45,918 nt of DNA from Paludibacter sp. (GTDB lineage Bacteria > Bacteroidota > Bacteroidia > Bacteroidales > Paludibacteraceae), in the NCBI GenBank assembly GCA_020049335.1, contig JAIFKX010000228.1:1-45918 (forward strand), given 5' to 3'. Under the pieces are notes generated by a model. That model was not told where the DNA came from. It saw only the letters and a list, made by a program, of their open reading frames with translations, and did not search any database. Made by a program: the position numbers and the translations under genes. Below, piece after piece: positions 26,402 through 36,119 of the stretch. Position 1 is the stretch's first letter; every line of letters begins with the position of its first letter.

Positions 26402-27397
26402 ATGAACGAAAAAAGTAAAATAGCGATATTAGGTGGTGGTAGCTGGGCAACAGCAATTGCCAAAATAGCTTTGGTGAATGCGCCAGAGATTAATTGGTAT
26501 ATGCGGCGACAGGATCAGATTGATGAATTTTTGCGTTTAAGTAAAAACCCTTCTTACCTCACAGGAGTCAAGTTCGATACCGACCGTATTAAGTTTACCA
26601 GCAATATAAATCATGTGGTGGCTACCTCGGACGTTCTTATTTTAGCAACGCCTTCGCCTTTCCTCAAGCAACACCTCAAAAAGCTGAAACGAAAATTGGA
26701 TAAAAAAATTATCGTAACAGCTATCAAAGGCATTGTACCAGACGAAAATATGATTGTGTCCGATTATTTCGAACAGTATTATTCAGTTCCGAACGAAAAT
26801 ATTATGGTACTTGCCGGTCCTTGTCATGCCGAAGAGGTGGCTTTAGAGCGGCTTTCGTATCTAACAATTGGCTGTTCCGACCGCAACAAAGCGCGAATCA
26901 TGGCGCAGCGTTTTACGACGAGTTTCGTGAGAACATCTATTAGCGACGACATTTTGGGTATTGAATATTCGTCGGTTATGAAAAATATCTACTCTATAGC
27001 TGCAGGTATATGTAATGGTCTGAAATATGGCGATAATTTTCAGGCGGTACTCATTTCAAATGCCATACAAGAAATTAGTCGTTTTTGCAATGCCGTAAAT
27101 CCACTCCATCGCGACATAAACGAACCCGCATATCTAGGCGATTTATTAGTTACCGCCTATTCCAATTTCAGTCGCAACCGCCTTTTTGGCAATATGATAG
27201 GTAAAGGCTATTCGGTAAAAATGGCACAAATGGAAATGGAAATGATTGCTGAAGGCTATTATGCTACCAAATGTATTCACGAGATAAATGAAAAATACCA
27301 CATCGAAATGCCCATTGTAGATGCCATTTACGAAATTCTTTACAACCGCTCCTCACCACTACTTGAAATTCGCAAGCTTACCGAAAAATTGAAATAA
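26402..27397 (+). CDS. gpsA: Glycerol-3-phosphate dehydrogenase [NAD(P)+]
   Basis: This 331-residue cytoplasmic enzyme reduces dihydroxyacetone phosphate to sn-glycerol 3-phosphate for phospholipids. The N-terminus has the Rossmann loop AILGGGSWATAIAK. Then come ATPSPFLKQHLKKL, AIKGI, MVLAGPCHAEEVA (GPSHAEE-like with Cys for Ser) and the catalytic-lysine block SVMKNIYSIAAGICNGLKYGDN, and finally AYLGDLLVTAYSNFSRNRLFGNMIGKG. I start at the ATG at 26402 (MNEKSKIAILGGG), not at an in-frame site in the repeat upstream. The gap from lysS is 124 bases and filled mainly by repeats, so co-transcription is possible but uncertain. Confidence 0.95.
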   Translation: MNEKSKIAILGGGSWATAIAKIALVNAPEINWYMRRQDQIDEFLRLSKNPSYLTGVKFDTDRIKFTSNINHVVATSDVLILATPSPFLKQHLKKLKRKLDKKIIVTAIKGIVPDENMIVSDYFEQYYSVPNENIMVLAGPCHAEEVALERLSYLTIGCSDRNKARIMAQRFTTSFVRTSISDDILGIEYSSVMKNIYSIAAGICNGLKYGDNFQAVLISNAIQEISRFCNAVNPLHRDINEPAYLGDLLVTAYSNFSRNRLFGNMIGKGYSVKMAQMEMEMIAEGYYATKCIHEINEKYHIEMPIVDAIYEILYNRSSPLLEIRKLTEKLK

Positions 27398-27448
27398 ACA
27401 ACAGCCTCACCGCAAGGGTGGCTGGTGTAAGATGGTGGCTAAAGCATA

Positions 27449-27487
27449 AAAAACCCCGTTGAAAATTACTTTTCCAACGGGGTTTCT
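27449..27487. terminator. Bidirectional terminator between gpsA and the decarboxylase operon
   Basis: AAACCCCGTTG...TTTTCCAACGGGGTTT forms a strong GC stem with A/T flanks on both sides, between convergent gene ends at 27397 and 27512. Confidence 0.85.
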
Positions 27488-27511
27488 CTTACATATATTT
27501 GAATTACAAAA

Positions 27512-28744
27512 CTAAGTAAGCATACTTAATAAAATACCAGCAGCTACTGCCGAGCCAATTACGCCAGCTACATTAGGCGCCATGGCATGCATCAGCAAGT
27601 GATTGGTTTTGTCGTAATGCAAACCAATTTCCTGCGAAACACGTGCTGAATCGGGAACGGCTGAAACTCCAGCGTTACCAATCAATGGATTAATCTTATT
27701 TCCTTCTTTCAAAAATAAATTCATAAATTTAACAAATAAAACTCCACCAGCTGTTGCAACCATAAATGAAGCAGCGCCTAAACCAAAGATCATCAGGGAC
27801 TGAACAGTTAAAAATTTATCGGCTTGTGTTGATGCGCCTACAGTTAAACCTAAAATTATAGTAACAATATTGATTAATGCAAAGCGAGCAGTTTCGGCCA
27901 AACGTTCTGTTACACCAGATTCTTTCAAAAGGTTACCAAAAAACAACATTCCTAACAACGACATGGCGCTTGGTGAGATAAATGTTGTCAACAATAAACC
28001 AATGACAGGAAATGCAATCTTTTCAAAACGTGTAACCTGACGCGGTGGTTTCATACGAATAACTCGTTCTTTATCAGTTGTAAACAACCTCATTATCGGC
28101 GGTTGAATTACTGGAACCAATGCCATATACGAATAAGCAGCTACCGCAATGGCACCCATCAATTCGGGCGCTAAACGCGACGAAAGGAAAATGGCCGTAG
28201 GACCATCAGCACCACCGATAATACCAATTGCACCACACTGCTCTGGTGTAAAACCTAAGGCATAAGCACCAATAAAGGTTGCAAAAATACCAAGCTGAGC
28301 AGCAGCACCAATAAGCATTAATTTCGGATTTGCAATAAGTGTCGAAAAGTCGGTCATAGCACCAATTCCTAAGAAAATTAGAGGTGGATACCAGCCTGTC
28401 AATACGCCACTGTATAGGATATTCATTACTGAACCCTTTTCATAAATACCAATTTGGTATCCTTCGGTAAAAGGTACATTACCAACCAAAATACCAAAAC
28501 CAATAGGTACTAATAACAAAGGTTCCCAGTTTTTGGCAATACCAAGCCATAAAAATGCAATTCCTATAGCTATCATTATAAGGTACTTAAACTCAAAGTT
28601 TGCAAAAGCAGTATTGCTCCAGAATTTCTGCAAACTATCCATAACGAGCGATGTTTCACCAGCTGTCTGAGCAAAAAGCTCAACCGGCAATAACAAACCC
28701 ATTACGATGAGTAATAAACCTATTTTAAATTTAATATCTCTCAT
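27512..28744 (-). CDS. oadB: Sodium-translocating decarboxylase beta subunit (membrane)
   Basis: This 410-residue integral membrane protein decarboxylates carboxybiotin and couples it to export of Na+. A signal-like N-terminus is followed by about ten hydrophobic segments and the diagnostic loop GIIGGADGPTAIFLSSRLAPELMG, whose Asp is essential in OadB. It also has GNAGVSAVPDSARVSQEIG and LLMHAMAPNVAGVIGSAVAAG near the end. It is the last gene of mce-mmdA-oadG-bccp-oadB, 14 bases after the biotin carrier. In this setting it is the beta subunit of methylmalonyl-CoA decarboxylase rather than of oxaloacetate decarboxylase. Confidence 0.95.
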   Translation of the reverse strand: MRDIKFKIGLLLIVMGLLLPVELFAQTAGETSLVMDSLQKFWSNTAFANFEFKYLIMIAIGIAFLWLGIAKNWEPLLLVPIGFGILVGNVPFTEGYQIGIYEKGSVMNILYSGVLTGWYPPLIFLGIGAMTDFSTLIANPKLMLIGAAAQLGIFATFIGAYALGFTPEQCGAIGIIGGADGPTAIFLSSRLAPELMGAIAVAAYSYMALVPVIQPPIMRLFTTDKERVIRMKPPRQVTRFEKIAFPVIGLLLTTFISPSAMSLLGMLFFGNLLKESGVTERLAETARFALINIVTIILGLTVGASTQADKFLTVQSLMIFGLGAASFMVATAGGVLFVKFMNLFLKEGNKINPLIGNAGVSAVPDSARVSQEIGLHYDKTNHLLMHAMAPNVAGVIGSAVAAGILLSMLT

Positions 28745-28758
28745 TATTTTATTTTTAA

Positions 28759-29205
28759 TTATTGAACAAGAAATAAATCAGCATCCTGAAGTACGGAGCT
28801 TCCGGCAGGAGCACATACGGTAACTATAGTACCACTGCGTTCAGCTAGAATATTGTTTTCCATTTTCATCGATTCCATTACCATAAGCACATCGCCTTCT
28901 TTAAACGTGTCGCCTTCTTTTACCATCACTTTGATAATACTACCAGGTAGTGGTGATTTAATGGCTTTAGCACTTGGTTTCGAGCTATTCGAAACAGGAC
29001 TAAGGTTCTCGATAATGCGTTTGTCGGCCGATTTGCTCTGACCTTCTTTGCGAACTAAAATCGGTGTTTTCGAAGTTTTTATTTCTTGTTTTACCTTCAC
29101 CGAATAAGGCGTACCATTCACTTCAATTTCAGCTATATCACCTTCAACCGATTTGATATGAACTTGATAATCGTCGCCATTTATATTAAAATCAAATTTT
29201 TTCAT
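28759..29205 (-). CDS. mmdC: Biotin carboxyl carrier subunit of methylmalonyl-CoA decarboxylase
   Basis: This 148-residue protein carries the biotin that shuttles CO2 from the carboxyltransferase (MmdA) to the membrane pump (OadB). The C-terminal 70 residues form the biotinyl domain, beginning SPLPGSIIKVMVKEGD, with the biotin lysine K114 in VMESMKMEN. The first 45 residues resemble the beta-rich start seen in decarboxylase carriers. The middle (50-80) is a flexible linker rich in Ser, Lys and Pro. It lies 2 bases after oadG. Confidence is high for function, moderate for the symbol. Confidence 0.92.
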   Translation of the reverse strand: MKKFDFNINGDDYQVHIKSVEGDIAEIEVNGTPYSVKVKQEIKTSKTPILVRKEGQSKSADKRIIENLSPVSNSSKPSAKAIKSPLPGSIIKVMVKEGDTFKEGDVLMVMESMKMENNILAERSGTIVTVCAPAGSSVLQDADLFLVQ

Positions 29206-29207
29206 TA

Positions 29208-29552
29208 TTATCTACGAATTGTATTATTTAAACCATAAATTTTAGAATTCCAAGGAGAATAACGTCGTTCGATACGTTTAATCGTAATAACGTTACTTTC
29301 TTCGTCGTGCATTTCGTTCATAAACAAATGCAAAGCCATAGAAATTGCAGCAATCTCATTTGCCGAAACATCTACAATTTCCTCTTCTTTTTTTCCAGCT
29401 TTAACCATTTTCTTTTTACTTGAATTTAAAACAAGATATTGAATTAAATCAAAAAGCAAAACTAAAATAATAAGAGCAACAAAAACAACAACCATTCCAA
29501 TTACTGAACCTATCAGCAACTCACTCCATGAGTTAATTTTAAGTAGTACCAT
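29208..29552 (-). CDS. oadG: OadG-family small membrane subunit
   Basis: This 114-residue protein has one transmembrane helix (about 13-42, VIGMVVVFVALIILVLLFDL). A charged cytoplasmic part follows (KKKMVKAGKKEEE) with EIAAISMALHLFMNEMHDEE, the usual OadG helix, and a tail resembling VITIKRIERRYSPWNSKIYG. It holds the carboxyltransferase and the membrane subunit together. It lies between mmdA (2 bases) and the biotin carrier (2 bases). Confidence 0.9.
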   Translation of the reverse strand: MVLLKINSWSELLIGSVIGMVVVFVALIILVLLFDLIQYLVLNSSKKKMVKAGKKEEEIVDVSANEIAAISMALHLFMNEMHDEESNVITIKRIERRYSPWNSKIYGLNNTIRR

Positions 29553-29554
29553 AA

Positions 29555-31114
29555 TTACAATGGAATATTACAATGCTTGCGCAATGGATTTACTACTTTT
29601 TTGGTTTGCAAAGCCTGGAATGCACGAATAATGCGGAAACGGGTATTGCGTGGTTCAATTACATCGTCGATATAACCATAAGAAGCTGCCTGATATGGGT
29701 TTGCAAATTTCTGGTTGTATTCGGCAACTTTTTCAGCAATGTATTTTGCTTTTTCTTCGGGGTCGGTAATGGCGTTGATAGCACGTCCTTCCAATACTTC
29801 GATAGCACCGGCAGCACCCATTACAGCAATTTCGGCTGTTGGCCAAGCGTAGTTAAAGTCGCCACGGAGTTGTTTACAGCTCATTACATCATGTGCTCCA
29901 CCGTACGATTTACGTAATGTAACCGTCACTTTAGGCACTGTAGCTTCGCCATAAGCAAACATTAATTTAGCTCCGTGAATTATTATACCTGAATACTCCT
30001 GACCTGAACCAGGAAGGAATCCCGGAACATCAACAAGCGTAAGAATTGGAATATTAAATGCGTCGCAGAAACGAACAAAACGAGCTGCTTTACGCGAAGC
30101 ATCGCAGTCGAGTACACCTGCAAGGAAGTTGGGTTGATTGGCAATAATACCTGTCGAAGCACCATTAAAACGTGCAAAACCAACAATGATATTACGTGCA
30201 TAATTACGATGTACTTCAAGAAATTCGCCATTATCAACAATAGTATGAATTACATTTTTCATATCGTACGGTTGGTTCGGATTGTCAGGAACCATCGTGT
30301 TCAAAATATCTTCAATACGGTCGATTGGGTCATGCGTTTCAACAAGTGGTGTTTCTTCCAAATTATTTTGTGGTAAATACGATAATAATTTGCGAATGAG
30401 CAACATACCTTCTTCTTCGTTTTCGGCTTTGAAATGCGCAACACCCGATTTTCCGGCATGTACATCGGCTCCACCAAGGTCTTCGGTCGAAATATCTTCG
30501 CCTGTAACCGATTTCACTACTTTTGGTCCGGTAACGAACATGTACGAATTATCTTCGGTCATCAACACAAAGTCGGTGAGGGCAGGAGAGTACACAGCAC
30601 CACCAGCACAAGGGCCATAAATAGCCGAAATTTGTGGGATAACACCCGAAGCCATAATGTTGCGTTGGAAAATTTCGGCATAACCAGCTAATGAAGTTAC
30701 ACCTTCCTGAATACGTGCGCCACCCGAATCGTTGACACCAATAACGGGGCAACCCATATTCATGGCCATATCCATTACTTTACAAATTTTAAGCGCCATA
30801 GTTTCCGACAGCGAACCACCAAATACGGTGAAATCCTGTGCAAACAAAAATACGGTACGCCCGTCGATTGTTCCATGACCGGTGATAACACCGTCGCCAA
30901 GGTACTTTTCTTTTTCGAGTCCGAAGTTGTTGCAACGATGCGTTACAAACATATCTAACTCTTCGAAACTACCGTCGTCGAGCAACATTTCGATGCGCTC
31001 ACGAGCAGTAAATTTGCCTTTTGCATGTTGCGAGGCAATGCGTTTTTCGCCACCACCCAACTTGGCTTGTACGCGCAAGTCGATGAGGTTTTTTACTTTT
31101 TGTTGATTTTCCAT
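29555..31114 (-). CDS. mmdA: Methylmalonyl-CoA decarboxylase alpha subunit (carboxyltransferase)
   Basis: The 519-residue protein is a biotin-dependent acyl-CoA carboxyltransferase of the PccB/MmdA family, length normal. Family blocks visible are [63 protein letters not shown] (oxyanion/CoA region), [16 protein letters not shown] and, in the C-terminal crotonase half, [20 protein letters not shown] and [11 protein letters not shown]. It moves the carboxyl from (S)-methylmalonyl-CoA to biotin and makes propionyl-CoA. The operon supports the decarboxylase role rather than propionyl-CoA carboxylase. The gap to the epimerase gene upstream is 80 bases. Confidence 0.95.
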   Translation of the reverse strand: MENQQKVKNLIDLRVQAKLGGGEKRIASQHAKGKFTARERIEMLLDDGSFEELDMFVTHRCNNFGLEKEKYLGDGVITGHGTIDGRTVFLFAQDFTVFGGSLSETMALKICKVMDMAMNMGCPVIGVNDSGGARIQEGVTSLAGYAEIFQRNIMASGVIPQISAIYGPCAGGAVYSPALTDFVLMTEDNSYMFVTGPKVVKSVTGEDISTEDLGGADVHAGKSGVAHFKAENEEEGMLLIRKLLSYLPQNNLEETPLVETHDPIDRIEDILNTMVPDNPNQPYDMKNVIHTIVDNGEFLEVHRNYARNIIVGFARFNGASTGIIANQPNFLAGVLDCDASRKAARFVRFCDAFNIPILTLVDVPGFLPGSGQEYSGIIIHGAKLMFAYGEATVPKVTVTLRKSYGGAHDVMSCKQLRGDFNYAWPTAEIAVMGAAGAIEVLEGRAINAITDPEEKAKYIAEKVAEYNQKFANPYQAASYGYIDDVIEPRNTRFRIIRAFQALQTKKVVNPLRKHCNIPL

Positions 31115-31194
31115 AAAAACTTTTTTTTATTAATGAATTCATTATCAATGCAACAGGATCACATGCCATGCCACACAATAACGAAATTTGTTTT

Positions 31195-31605
31195 TTATTT
31201 ACTCGGATCTTCGCACAATTCTGTCAATACTCCGAATGTCGATTTTGGGTGTAAAAATGCGATATTTAATCCTTCAGCACCTTTGCGTGGAGCTTTATCG
31301 ATTAAAGTTACGCCACCTTCGGCAACTAAATCCAATGTTTCCTGCAAGCCTTTTACTGCAAAAGCAATGTGGTGAACACCTTCGCCTTTTTTCTCGATAA
31401 ATTTGCCTACAGGGCCTTCTGGGTCGGTCGATTCCAACAATTCGATTTTTGTTTGACCAACTTTGAAAAAAGCTGTTTTTACTTTTTGTTCGGCAACTTC
31501 TTCAACTGCATAACAAGTTAATCCCAATACATTTTCGTAATAAGGAATAGCAGTTTCAAGACTTTTTACGGCAATGCCAATGTGTTCGATGTGCGTAAGA
31601 TTCAT
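31195..31605 (-). CDS. mce: Methylmalonyl-CoA epimerase
   Basis: The 136-residue vicinal-oxygen-chelate protein interconverts (R)- and (S)-methylmalonyl-CoA, feeding the product of the succinate route to the decarboxylase. Metal ligands and motifs seen are HIEHIGIAV at the N-terminus, KIELLESTDPEGPVGKF in the middle, GVHHIAFAV and, at the end, FGVLTELCED. It is the first gene of the operon and has its own promoter about 120 bases upstream. Confidence 0.95.
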   Translation of the reverse strand: MNLTHIEHIGIAVKSLETAIPYYENVLGLTCYAVEEVAEQKVKTAFFKVGQTKIELLESTDPEGPVGKFIEKKGEGVHHIAFAVKGLQETLDLVAEGGVTLIDKAPRKGAEGLNIAFLHPKSTFGVLTELCEDPSK

Positions 31606-31724
31606 AAACGTAAGTATTTTATATGTTTTAAATTTATTTTGAATATGTTTTTGGACAAAAGAGAGGGGGAATTTTTATAAAATAAAAAATTAAAGAAATA
31701 TTTCTCTAATTTTCAATTCGCGCA

Positions 31725-31755
31725 CAAAATTAGTATAAATATTTCTCATTATCAA
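31725..31755 (-). promoter_or_regulatory. Promoter of the mce-mmdA operon
   Basis: On the minus strand TTG (31755-31753), a 20-base spacer and TAATTTTG (31732-31725) fit the Bacteroidota consensus. The start of transcription would be near 31718, giving a leader of about 110 bases. Confidence 0.7.
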
Positions 31756-31826
31756 CGAAATAAGTAATTATTTTACAAATAATTTTTAAGTGCTGATTTA
31801 CAGAAAGATAACTGATTTGGAGGTAA

Positions 31827-32240
31827 TTACTTACTCGAAAGTCTTTTTCCTTTTTCGCCTAAATAAAAGGCAATTAGCACCACATTTTCAAATCCGTTGT
31901 TCGTTCCATTGTGAAGAAGGTCTATAACCTCAGGAAACGAAGTTCCAGCAGCAAATAATTTGGGTTTCAAATTCTCAAATTCCACAGTCAAAACTCCTTG
32001 CAGAATATAGGCAAAAACAGGAATGTTATGCCTATGCCAACCGGTAGACTCACCGGGCTCAATAGTTATTTTTGCAATGGTAACCTCGCTGTTTTCGAAA
32101 TGCGGATAGTTGATTTTTTGACCTATAGAAGTCGTATCTGTTTTAAGCAGAGTTTCAACGATAGCTCCCTTATTGTATTGCTGTGCATTTAAAACTATAC
32201 AAAAAAACATACTTAAAACTATGATTGAAATATGTCTCAT
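31827..32240 (-). CDS. Secreted small cupin-domain protein
   Basis: This 137-residue protein has a signal peptide (ISIIVLSMFFCIVLNAQ) and a single cupin barrel. The metal motif is GWHRHNIPVFAYILQGVLTVE (H-x-H...E of cupin motif 1). The second motif is incomplete, with no final His clearly visible (VIDLLHNGTNN may supply it). The substrate is unknown. The ATG lies 6 bases after the stop of the TPR gene, so the two form an operon. Confidence 0.85.
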   Translation of the reverse strand: MRHISIIVLSMFFCIVLNAQQYNKGAIVETLLKTDTTSIGQKINYPHFENSEVTIAKITIEPGESTGWHRHNIPVFAYILQGVLTVEFENLKPKLFAAGTSFPEVIDLLHNGTNNGFENVVLIAFYLGEKGKRLSSK

Positions 32241-32246
32241 AACTGT

Positions 32247-34289
32247 TTATTTATTAAAACGTTGTATAAGATTGTATGCCTGATAAATGCCAAGTTCGCC
32301 TGCTTTGCTCAAATCGGAAATGCCCTGTTTATCTTGTCCGGTAAATAAGTAAGTCAAGCCGCGGTTGAAGTAAGCTTCAGCAAAATCGTTGTCGCATTCA
32401 ATGGCTTTTGTATAGTTCGTAATGGCTGTTTTGTAGTCTTTTTGAACGCACAGAATATTGGCTTTGTTGTAATAAGCAAAAGCAAATGTGGGTTGCTGTT
32501 CAATTACTTTATCCAAATCGCGCATAATCATTTCCACTTCAAATTTGTATTTGTTTTCGCTCAAAATACGATTACTCCGATCGGTAGAATTTTCAAACTT
32601 ATAACTGTCTGTTTCGGTTACAGTGCTTTTGTTATATTCCACCAACTTGTAGCGAATAGTTGCACGACTAAAATAAGCCAACGAAAAATCGGGTCGAATA
32701 GCAAGTGTGCGATTTAAATCTTCTATTGAGCTATTAAAATCCTGAACCATAGCAAATTCGAGCGAACGATTAAAGTAAAGGTCGGCATCGTTTTCGTAGC
32801 CCGAGAGTTTATTCGTTATGTTATTAATGGCTTCGAAATGCCGATTTATTAACTCGGAAGTAAGCGCAATTTCGTTATTTGTAATTTTTAAAATGGTACT
32901 TAATTTTTTTAGTTTATTATAATCTTCCACAATTGGCTGATACAGGTTTGTGCGGCGAATTTCGTCGTTTTTGGCATAATATGTTAGTACAAAATTTTTC
33001 TCGTTTATAACGTCGGTGTATTTATCCTGAATCGTTCCACGCTTCGAATCGCCATATTTAGTTTCGGTTTGCGAGTCGTCGATGTTTTGCGTTACAAATC
33101 GGTTGAAGAGTTCGGTTTTTTTGTTGGTGCTCGATTTAGGAGCGTTTTTATCTATCTTATTATCAGCTACCAGTTCATCTTTTTGTTTTTTGGGTTTATT
33201 CTCATTGTTTTTTTCAATATTGTAAGCCATTTGTTGGTATCTAAATGCTTCTTTTTTGTTTTTCAAACCATTGTATGCTTCTGCAATTCCCCAATAGGCG
33301 GGTAAAAAATTGGGATACTTTGCTCTGATTTTTTCAAAGTCAGCAATAGATTTTTTGTACATTTTAAGGCTGTTTTGCAACATTGCTTTGCGGTAAAAAG
33401 CTTCAATTTGGGTTGTATCCAACGAAACTACTTTTTCTAAATCGGCCAATGCATTGTTGTTATCGCCCAAGTTGGCACGCAATAAACCACGGTTGTAGAA
33501 GGCCAGCGGGCTACTTTTATCCATCGAAATAGCTTTATCGTAATCTTTCAAGGCTTCGCGGTAGTTTTTGCGTTGCACGTTTACAATACCTCGATTTATA
33601 TAATCGCCTGGATTGGTGCTTTTCAGCTTAATTGCCTGACTGTAATTGGTATACGCACCTTCGATATTGTTTTTTTGTAATTTAAGTAATGCTAATGCAC
33701 TCCAGGCCTGTGCGTTGGTACTGTCGGTTTTTGCATAATCGGTAAATGCTTTTTCGGCACTTACAGTATCTTTCATAAATAAATAAATGACTCCTTTTTC
33801 GTATAATAATTGTTTGTTTTTGGCACTTTGTCGGTTGTAAGTCGTCAAATCGGCCATGGCATCCTCGTATTTCTCGAGTCGAATAAAGGCATCCATTCGG
33901 TTAAGCAATAAATTGAGGCTATTAGGACTAAAATCGTAAGCGGTGGAAAAGTCTTTTACAGCATCCGAGTAATTTCCGGCACGGCGGTGTGCAAATCCGC
34001 GAATGTAATAGGCTTCGGGCAGAAAAGGATTACGTTCGATGGCTTCGGTAGCATCTAATTCTGCGCCTTTGTCGTCGCCCAATTGCACTTTAGCCATGGC
34101 GCGATACATGTAAGGTTCTGCTAAATAAGGTTTTATTTTTATAACCTGATTAAAATACTGTATAGAAAGCACATAATCTTCAAAATACAACGCATTCCGA
34201 CCAATGGTCAGAATGCGTTCGGTATTCCATTGCCCAAAAGCAATGAATTGAATTGCACTAAAAACAAAAAGTACTAAATATTTTTTCAT
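32247..34289 (-). CDS. Exported tetratricopeptide-repeat protein
   Basis: This 680-residue protein has a signal peptide (YLVLFVFSAIQFIAFG) and two TPR blocks: about 20-360 with nine or so repeats (for example AYTNYSQAIKLKSTNPGDY, DYDKAISMDKSSPLAFYNRG) and about 495-680 (DYKTAITNYTKAIECDNDFAEAYFNRG). Between them is a charged Lys/Asn-rich linker (365-420) and a mixed region with helices. The TPRs suggest a scaffold for a periplasmic or envelope complex. No enzymatic motif is visible. The gene is followed immediately by the cupin gene. Confidence 0.85.
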   Translation of the reverse strand: MKKYLVLFVFSAIQFIAFGQWNTERILTIGRNALYFEDYVLSIQYFNQVIKIKPYLAEPYMYRAMAKVQLGDDKGAELDATEAIERNPFLPEAYYIRGFAHRRAGNYSDAVKDFSTAYDFSPNSLNLLLNRMDAFIRLEKYEDAMADLTTYNRQSAKNKQLLYEKGVIYLFMKDTVSAEKAFTDYAKTDSTNAQAWSALALLKLQKNNIEGAYTNYSQAIKLKSTNPGDYINRGIVNVQRKNYREALKDYDKAISMDKSSPLAFYNRGLLRANLGDNNNALADLEKVVSLDTTQIEAFYRKAMLQNSLKMYKKSIADFEKIRAKYPNFLPAYWGIAEAYNGLKNKKEAFRYQQMAYNIEKNNENKPKKQKDELVADNKIDKNAPKSSTNKKTELFNRFVTQNIDDSQTETKYGDSKRGTIQDKYTDVINEKNFVLTYYAKNDEIRRTNLYQPIVEDYNKLKKLSTILKITNNEIALTSELINRHFEAINNITNKLSGYENDADLYFNRSLEFAMVQDFNSSIEDLNRTLAIRPDFSLAYFSRATIRYKLVEYNKSTVTETDSYKFENSTDRSNRILSENKYKFEVEMIMRDLDKVIEQQPTFAFAYYNKANILCVQKDYKTAITNYTKAIECDNDFAEAYFNRGLTYLFTGQDKQGISDLSKAGELGIYQAYNLIQRFNK

Positions 34290-34446
34290 TCGAAAATCTT
34301 AATTCGTAACGATACAAAACGCTAAATTAAGATGATACAGGCAAATTATCCTTTTTGTATTCAAATATTTAAGTATATTTTATGTATTATGTATCTTATT
34401 GAGAGTTTTACCTCCACCTCACCCCCAAAAATTTTATATATAAAAA

Positions 34447-34467
34447 GCCCCAAACCCCTAAAGGGGA
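34447..34467 (+). repeat. Dispersed C-rich palindromic repeat, copy 3
   Basis: GCCCCAAACCCCTAAAGGGGA, a full consensus copy with a CCCCTAAAGGGG hairpin core. It is inverted with respect to copy 4 at 34540-34565; the two enclose 72 bases. The surrounding gap between the TPR gene and miaB holds no gene. Confidence 0.8.
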
Positions 34468-34534
34468 TTTAAAGAGCGGTATTAAAAGCATTTCAGAATA
34501 TCATGAAGTGTGTGAATTTTGGAGACGAAAGTAA

Positions 34535-35935
34535 CTACACATCGCCTTTAGGGGCTTGGGGCAGTACTACTACTTCGCCAAAAAGTGTTGCCGACGACGC
34601 CGAAACAATTTTCACATGAATAAATTCACCTATTTTACGACCTTCGCGTGGAAAAATAACGACTTTACTCTGCGAAGTGCGTCCAAATAGCTGCTCTTTT
34701 GAGCGCTTCGAAAATCCTTCTACCATCACTTCAAAAATTTTACCAATGTCATTTTGGTTGCTTTGGTTGGCTATTTCGTTTTGCAATTTAATAATTTCGT
34801 CTAACCTGCGGAGTTTAACTTCTTCAGGTACATTGTCTTCCATTCGCTTAGCAGCAACTGTTCCAGGACGTTCGGAGTATTTAAACATAAATGCCATATC
34901 GAATTTTACTTCGCGCATTAAATCCAGCGTTAGTTGATGGTCTTCTTCTGTTTCGTCGGAAAAGCCACAAAATACATCGGTGCCAATAGCCACATCTGGA
35001 ATCATGCGTCGCATGGCTGCAACCCTGTCCAAATACCATTCGCGGGTATATTTGCGATTCATTAGTTGCAATATCTTATTGCTACCCGACTGCACAGGCA
35101 GGTGAATAAAACGACAAATATTAGGATATTTGGCAATAACGGCAATGGTTTCGTCGGTCATATCTTTGGGATGAGGCGAGGTAAACCGAATGCGCATATC
35201 GGGCACCATTTCGGCAATAATGCTTAAAAGTTCAGGAAATTCAATTACTTTACCATCCTCTTGTGTAAATTTATAAGAGTTTACTGTTTGTCCGAGCAAG
35301 GTAACTTCTTTGTAATTTTTGGCTTTTAAATCCTGTATTTCTTTTAAAATGCTTGATACATCGCGGCTACGCTCACGTCCACGGGTATAGGGAACAATAC
35401 AATAGGTGCAAAATTTGTCGCACCCACGCATAATCGAAACAAAGCCCGAAATAGAAGCGCCAATGCGGGTTGGCATTACATCTTTATAGGTTTCGGTTTT
35501 CGAAAGTTCAACATTAATCGCTTTTTCGCCATTTTCTACCGTATTAATAAGGTTGGGAATATCCAAATAAGCATCGGGACCTACCACAATGTTTACGCCG
35601 TGGTCGGTAATCAATTCGTCTTTCACACGCTCAGCCATGCAACCTATAACGCCAACTATCAGCCCTTTCTTTTTGCGCTTGAGCGAATTATAATATTTTA
35701 AACGTTGAATTACTTTTTGTTCGGCATTATCGCGCACCGAACAAGTATTTACAAAAATAGCGTTGGCATCGGTAATGTTGTCGGTTAGTTCAAATCCGTC
35801 CATTTCCATGATAGAAGCCACCACTTCGCTATCAGCCACATTCATTTGGCAGCCATAAGTTTCAATAAAGAGCTTTTTGTCGTTCAAAGCGGATTTAGAG
35901 TCCGTCGAAACAACTTTTTGTTCCATTTTTTCCAT
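34535..35935 (-). CDS. miaB: tRNA-2-methylthio-N6-dimethylallyladenosine synthase MiaB
   Basis: This 466-residue methylthiotransferase adds a methylthio group to i6A37 of tRNA. The N-terminal UPF0004 domain supplies three cysteines for one Fe-S cluster (C29 in ETYGCQMN, C65 in NTCSVRD, C99 in VIGCMAER). The radical-SAM triad is C172, C176 and C179 (RGCDKFCTYCIVP). RFIHLPVQSGSNKIL and a C-terminal TRAM domain follow. The last nine residues, LPQAPKGDV, are encoded by a copy of the dispersed repeat and are probably not native. A probable -7 element, TACCTTTG, is at 35974-35967 on the minus strand. Confidence 0.95.
   Translation of the reverse strand: MEKMEQKVVSTDSKSALNDKKLFIETYGCQMNVADSEVVASIMEMDGFELTDNITDANAIFVNTCSVRDNAEQKVIQRLKYYNSLKRKKKGLIVGVIGCMAERVKDELITDHGVNIVVGPDAYLDIPNLINTVENGEKAINVELSKTETYKDVMPTRIGASISGFVSIMRGCDKFCTYCIVPYTRGRERSRDVSSILKEIQDLKAKNYKEVTLLGQTVNSYKFTQEDGKVIEFPELLSIIAEMVPDMRIRFTSPHPKDMTDETIAVIAKYPNICRFIHLPVQSGSNKILQLMNRKYTREWYLDRVAAMRRMIPDVAIGTDVFCGFSDETEEDHQLTLDLMREVKFDMAFMFKYSERPGTVAAKRMEDNVPEEVKLRRLDEIIKLQNEIANQSNQNDIGKIFEVMVEGFSKRSKEQLFGRTSQSKVVIFPREGRKIGEFIHVKIVSASSATLFGEVVVLPQAPKGDV
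34540..34565 (-). repeat. Dispersed C-rich palindromic repeat, copy 4, overlapping the miaB 3' end
   Basis: On the minus strand ACTGCCCCAAGCCCCTAAAG then GCGATG match the consensus. They encode the final residues of MiaB; the stop is just beyond the repeat core. Confidence 0.65.
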
Positions 35936-36119
35936 AAATAATTAATTTGTTTGTATTTAGCAATTACAAAGGTACGATTTATTCGTTTATGACAGAATAC
36001 AGAATTGAATTTATACCATTATTTAACGCAATTTGGAAAAAGTCAATTAACTTGTTTTGGTTTTTTTAACACATTTTTTTATGCTACTTAAATATTTGAT
36101 TATTAATGAACTAAAATAT

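Noticed and set aside
27512-31605. Reading the operon as an oxaloacetate decarboxylase
   Set aside because: The alpha component is an acyl-CoA carboxyltransferase and a methylmalonyl-CoA epimerase gene leads the operon; no OadA-type pyruvate carboxylase domain is present.
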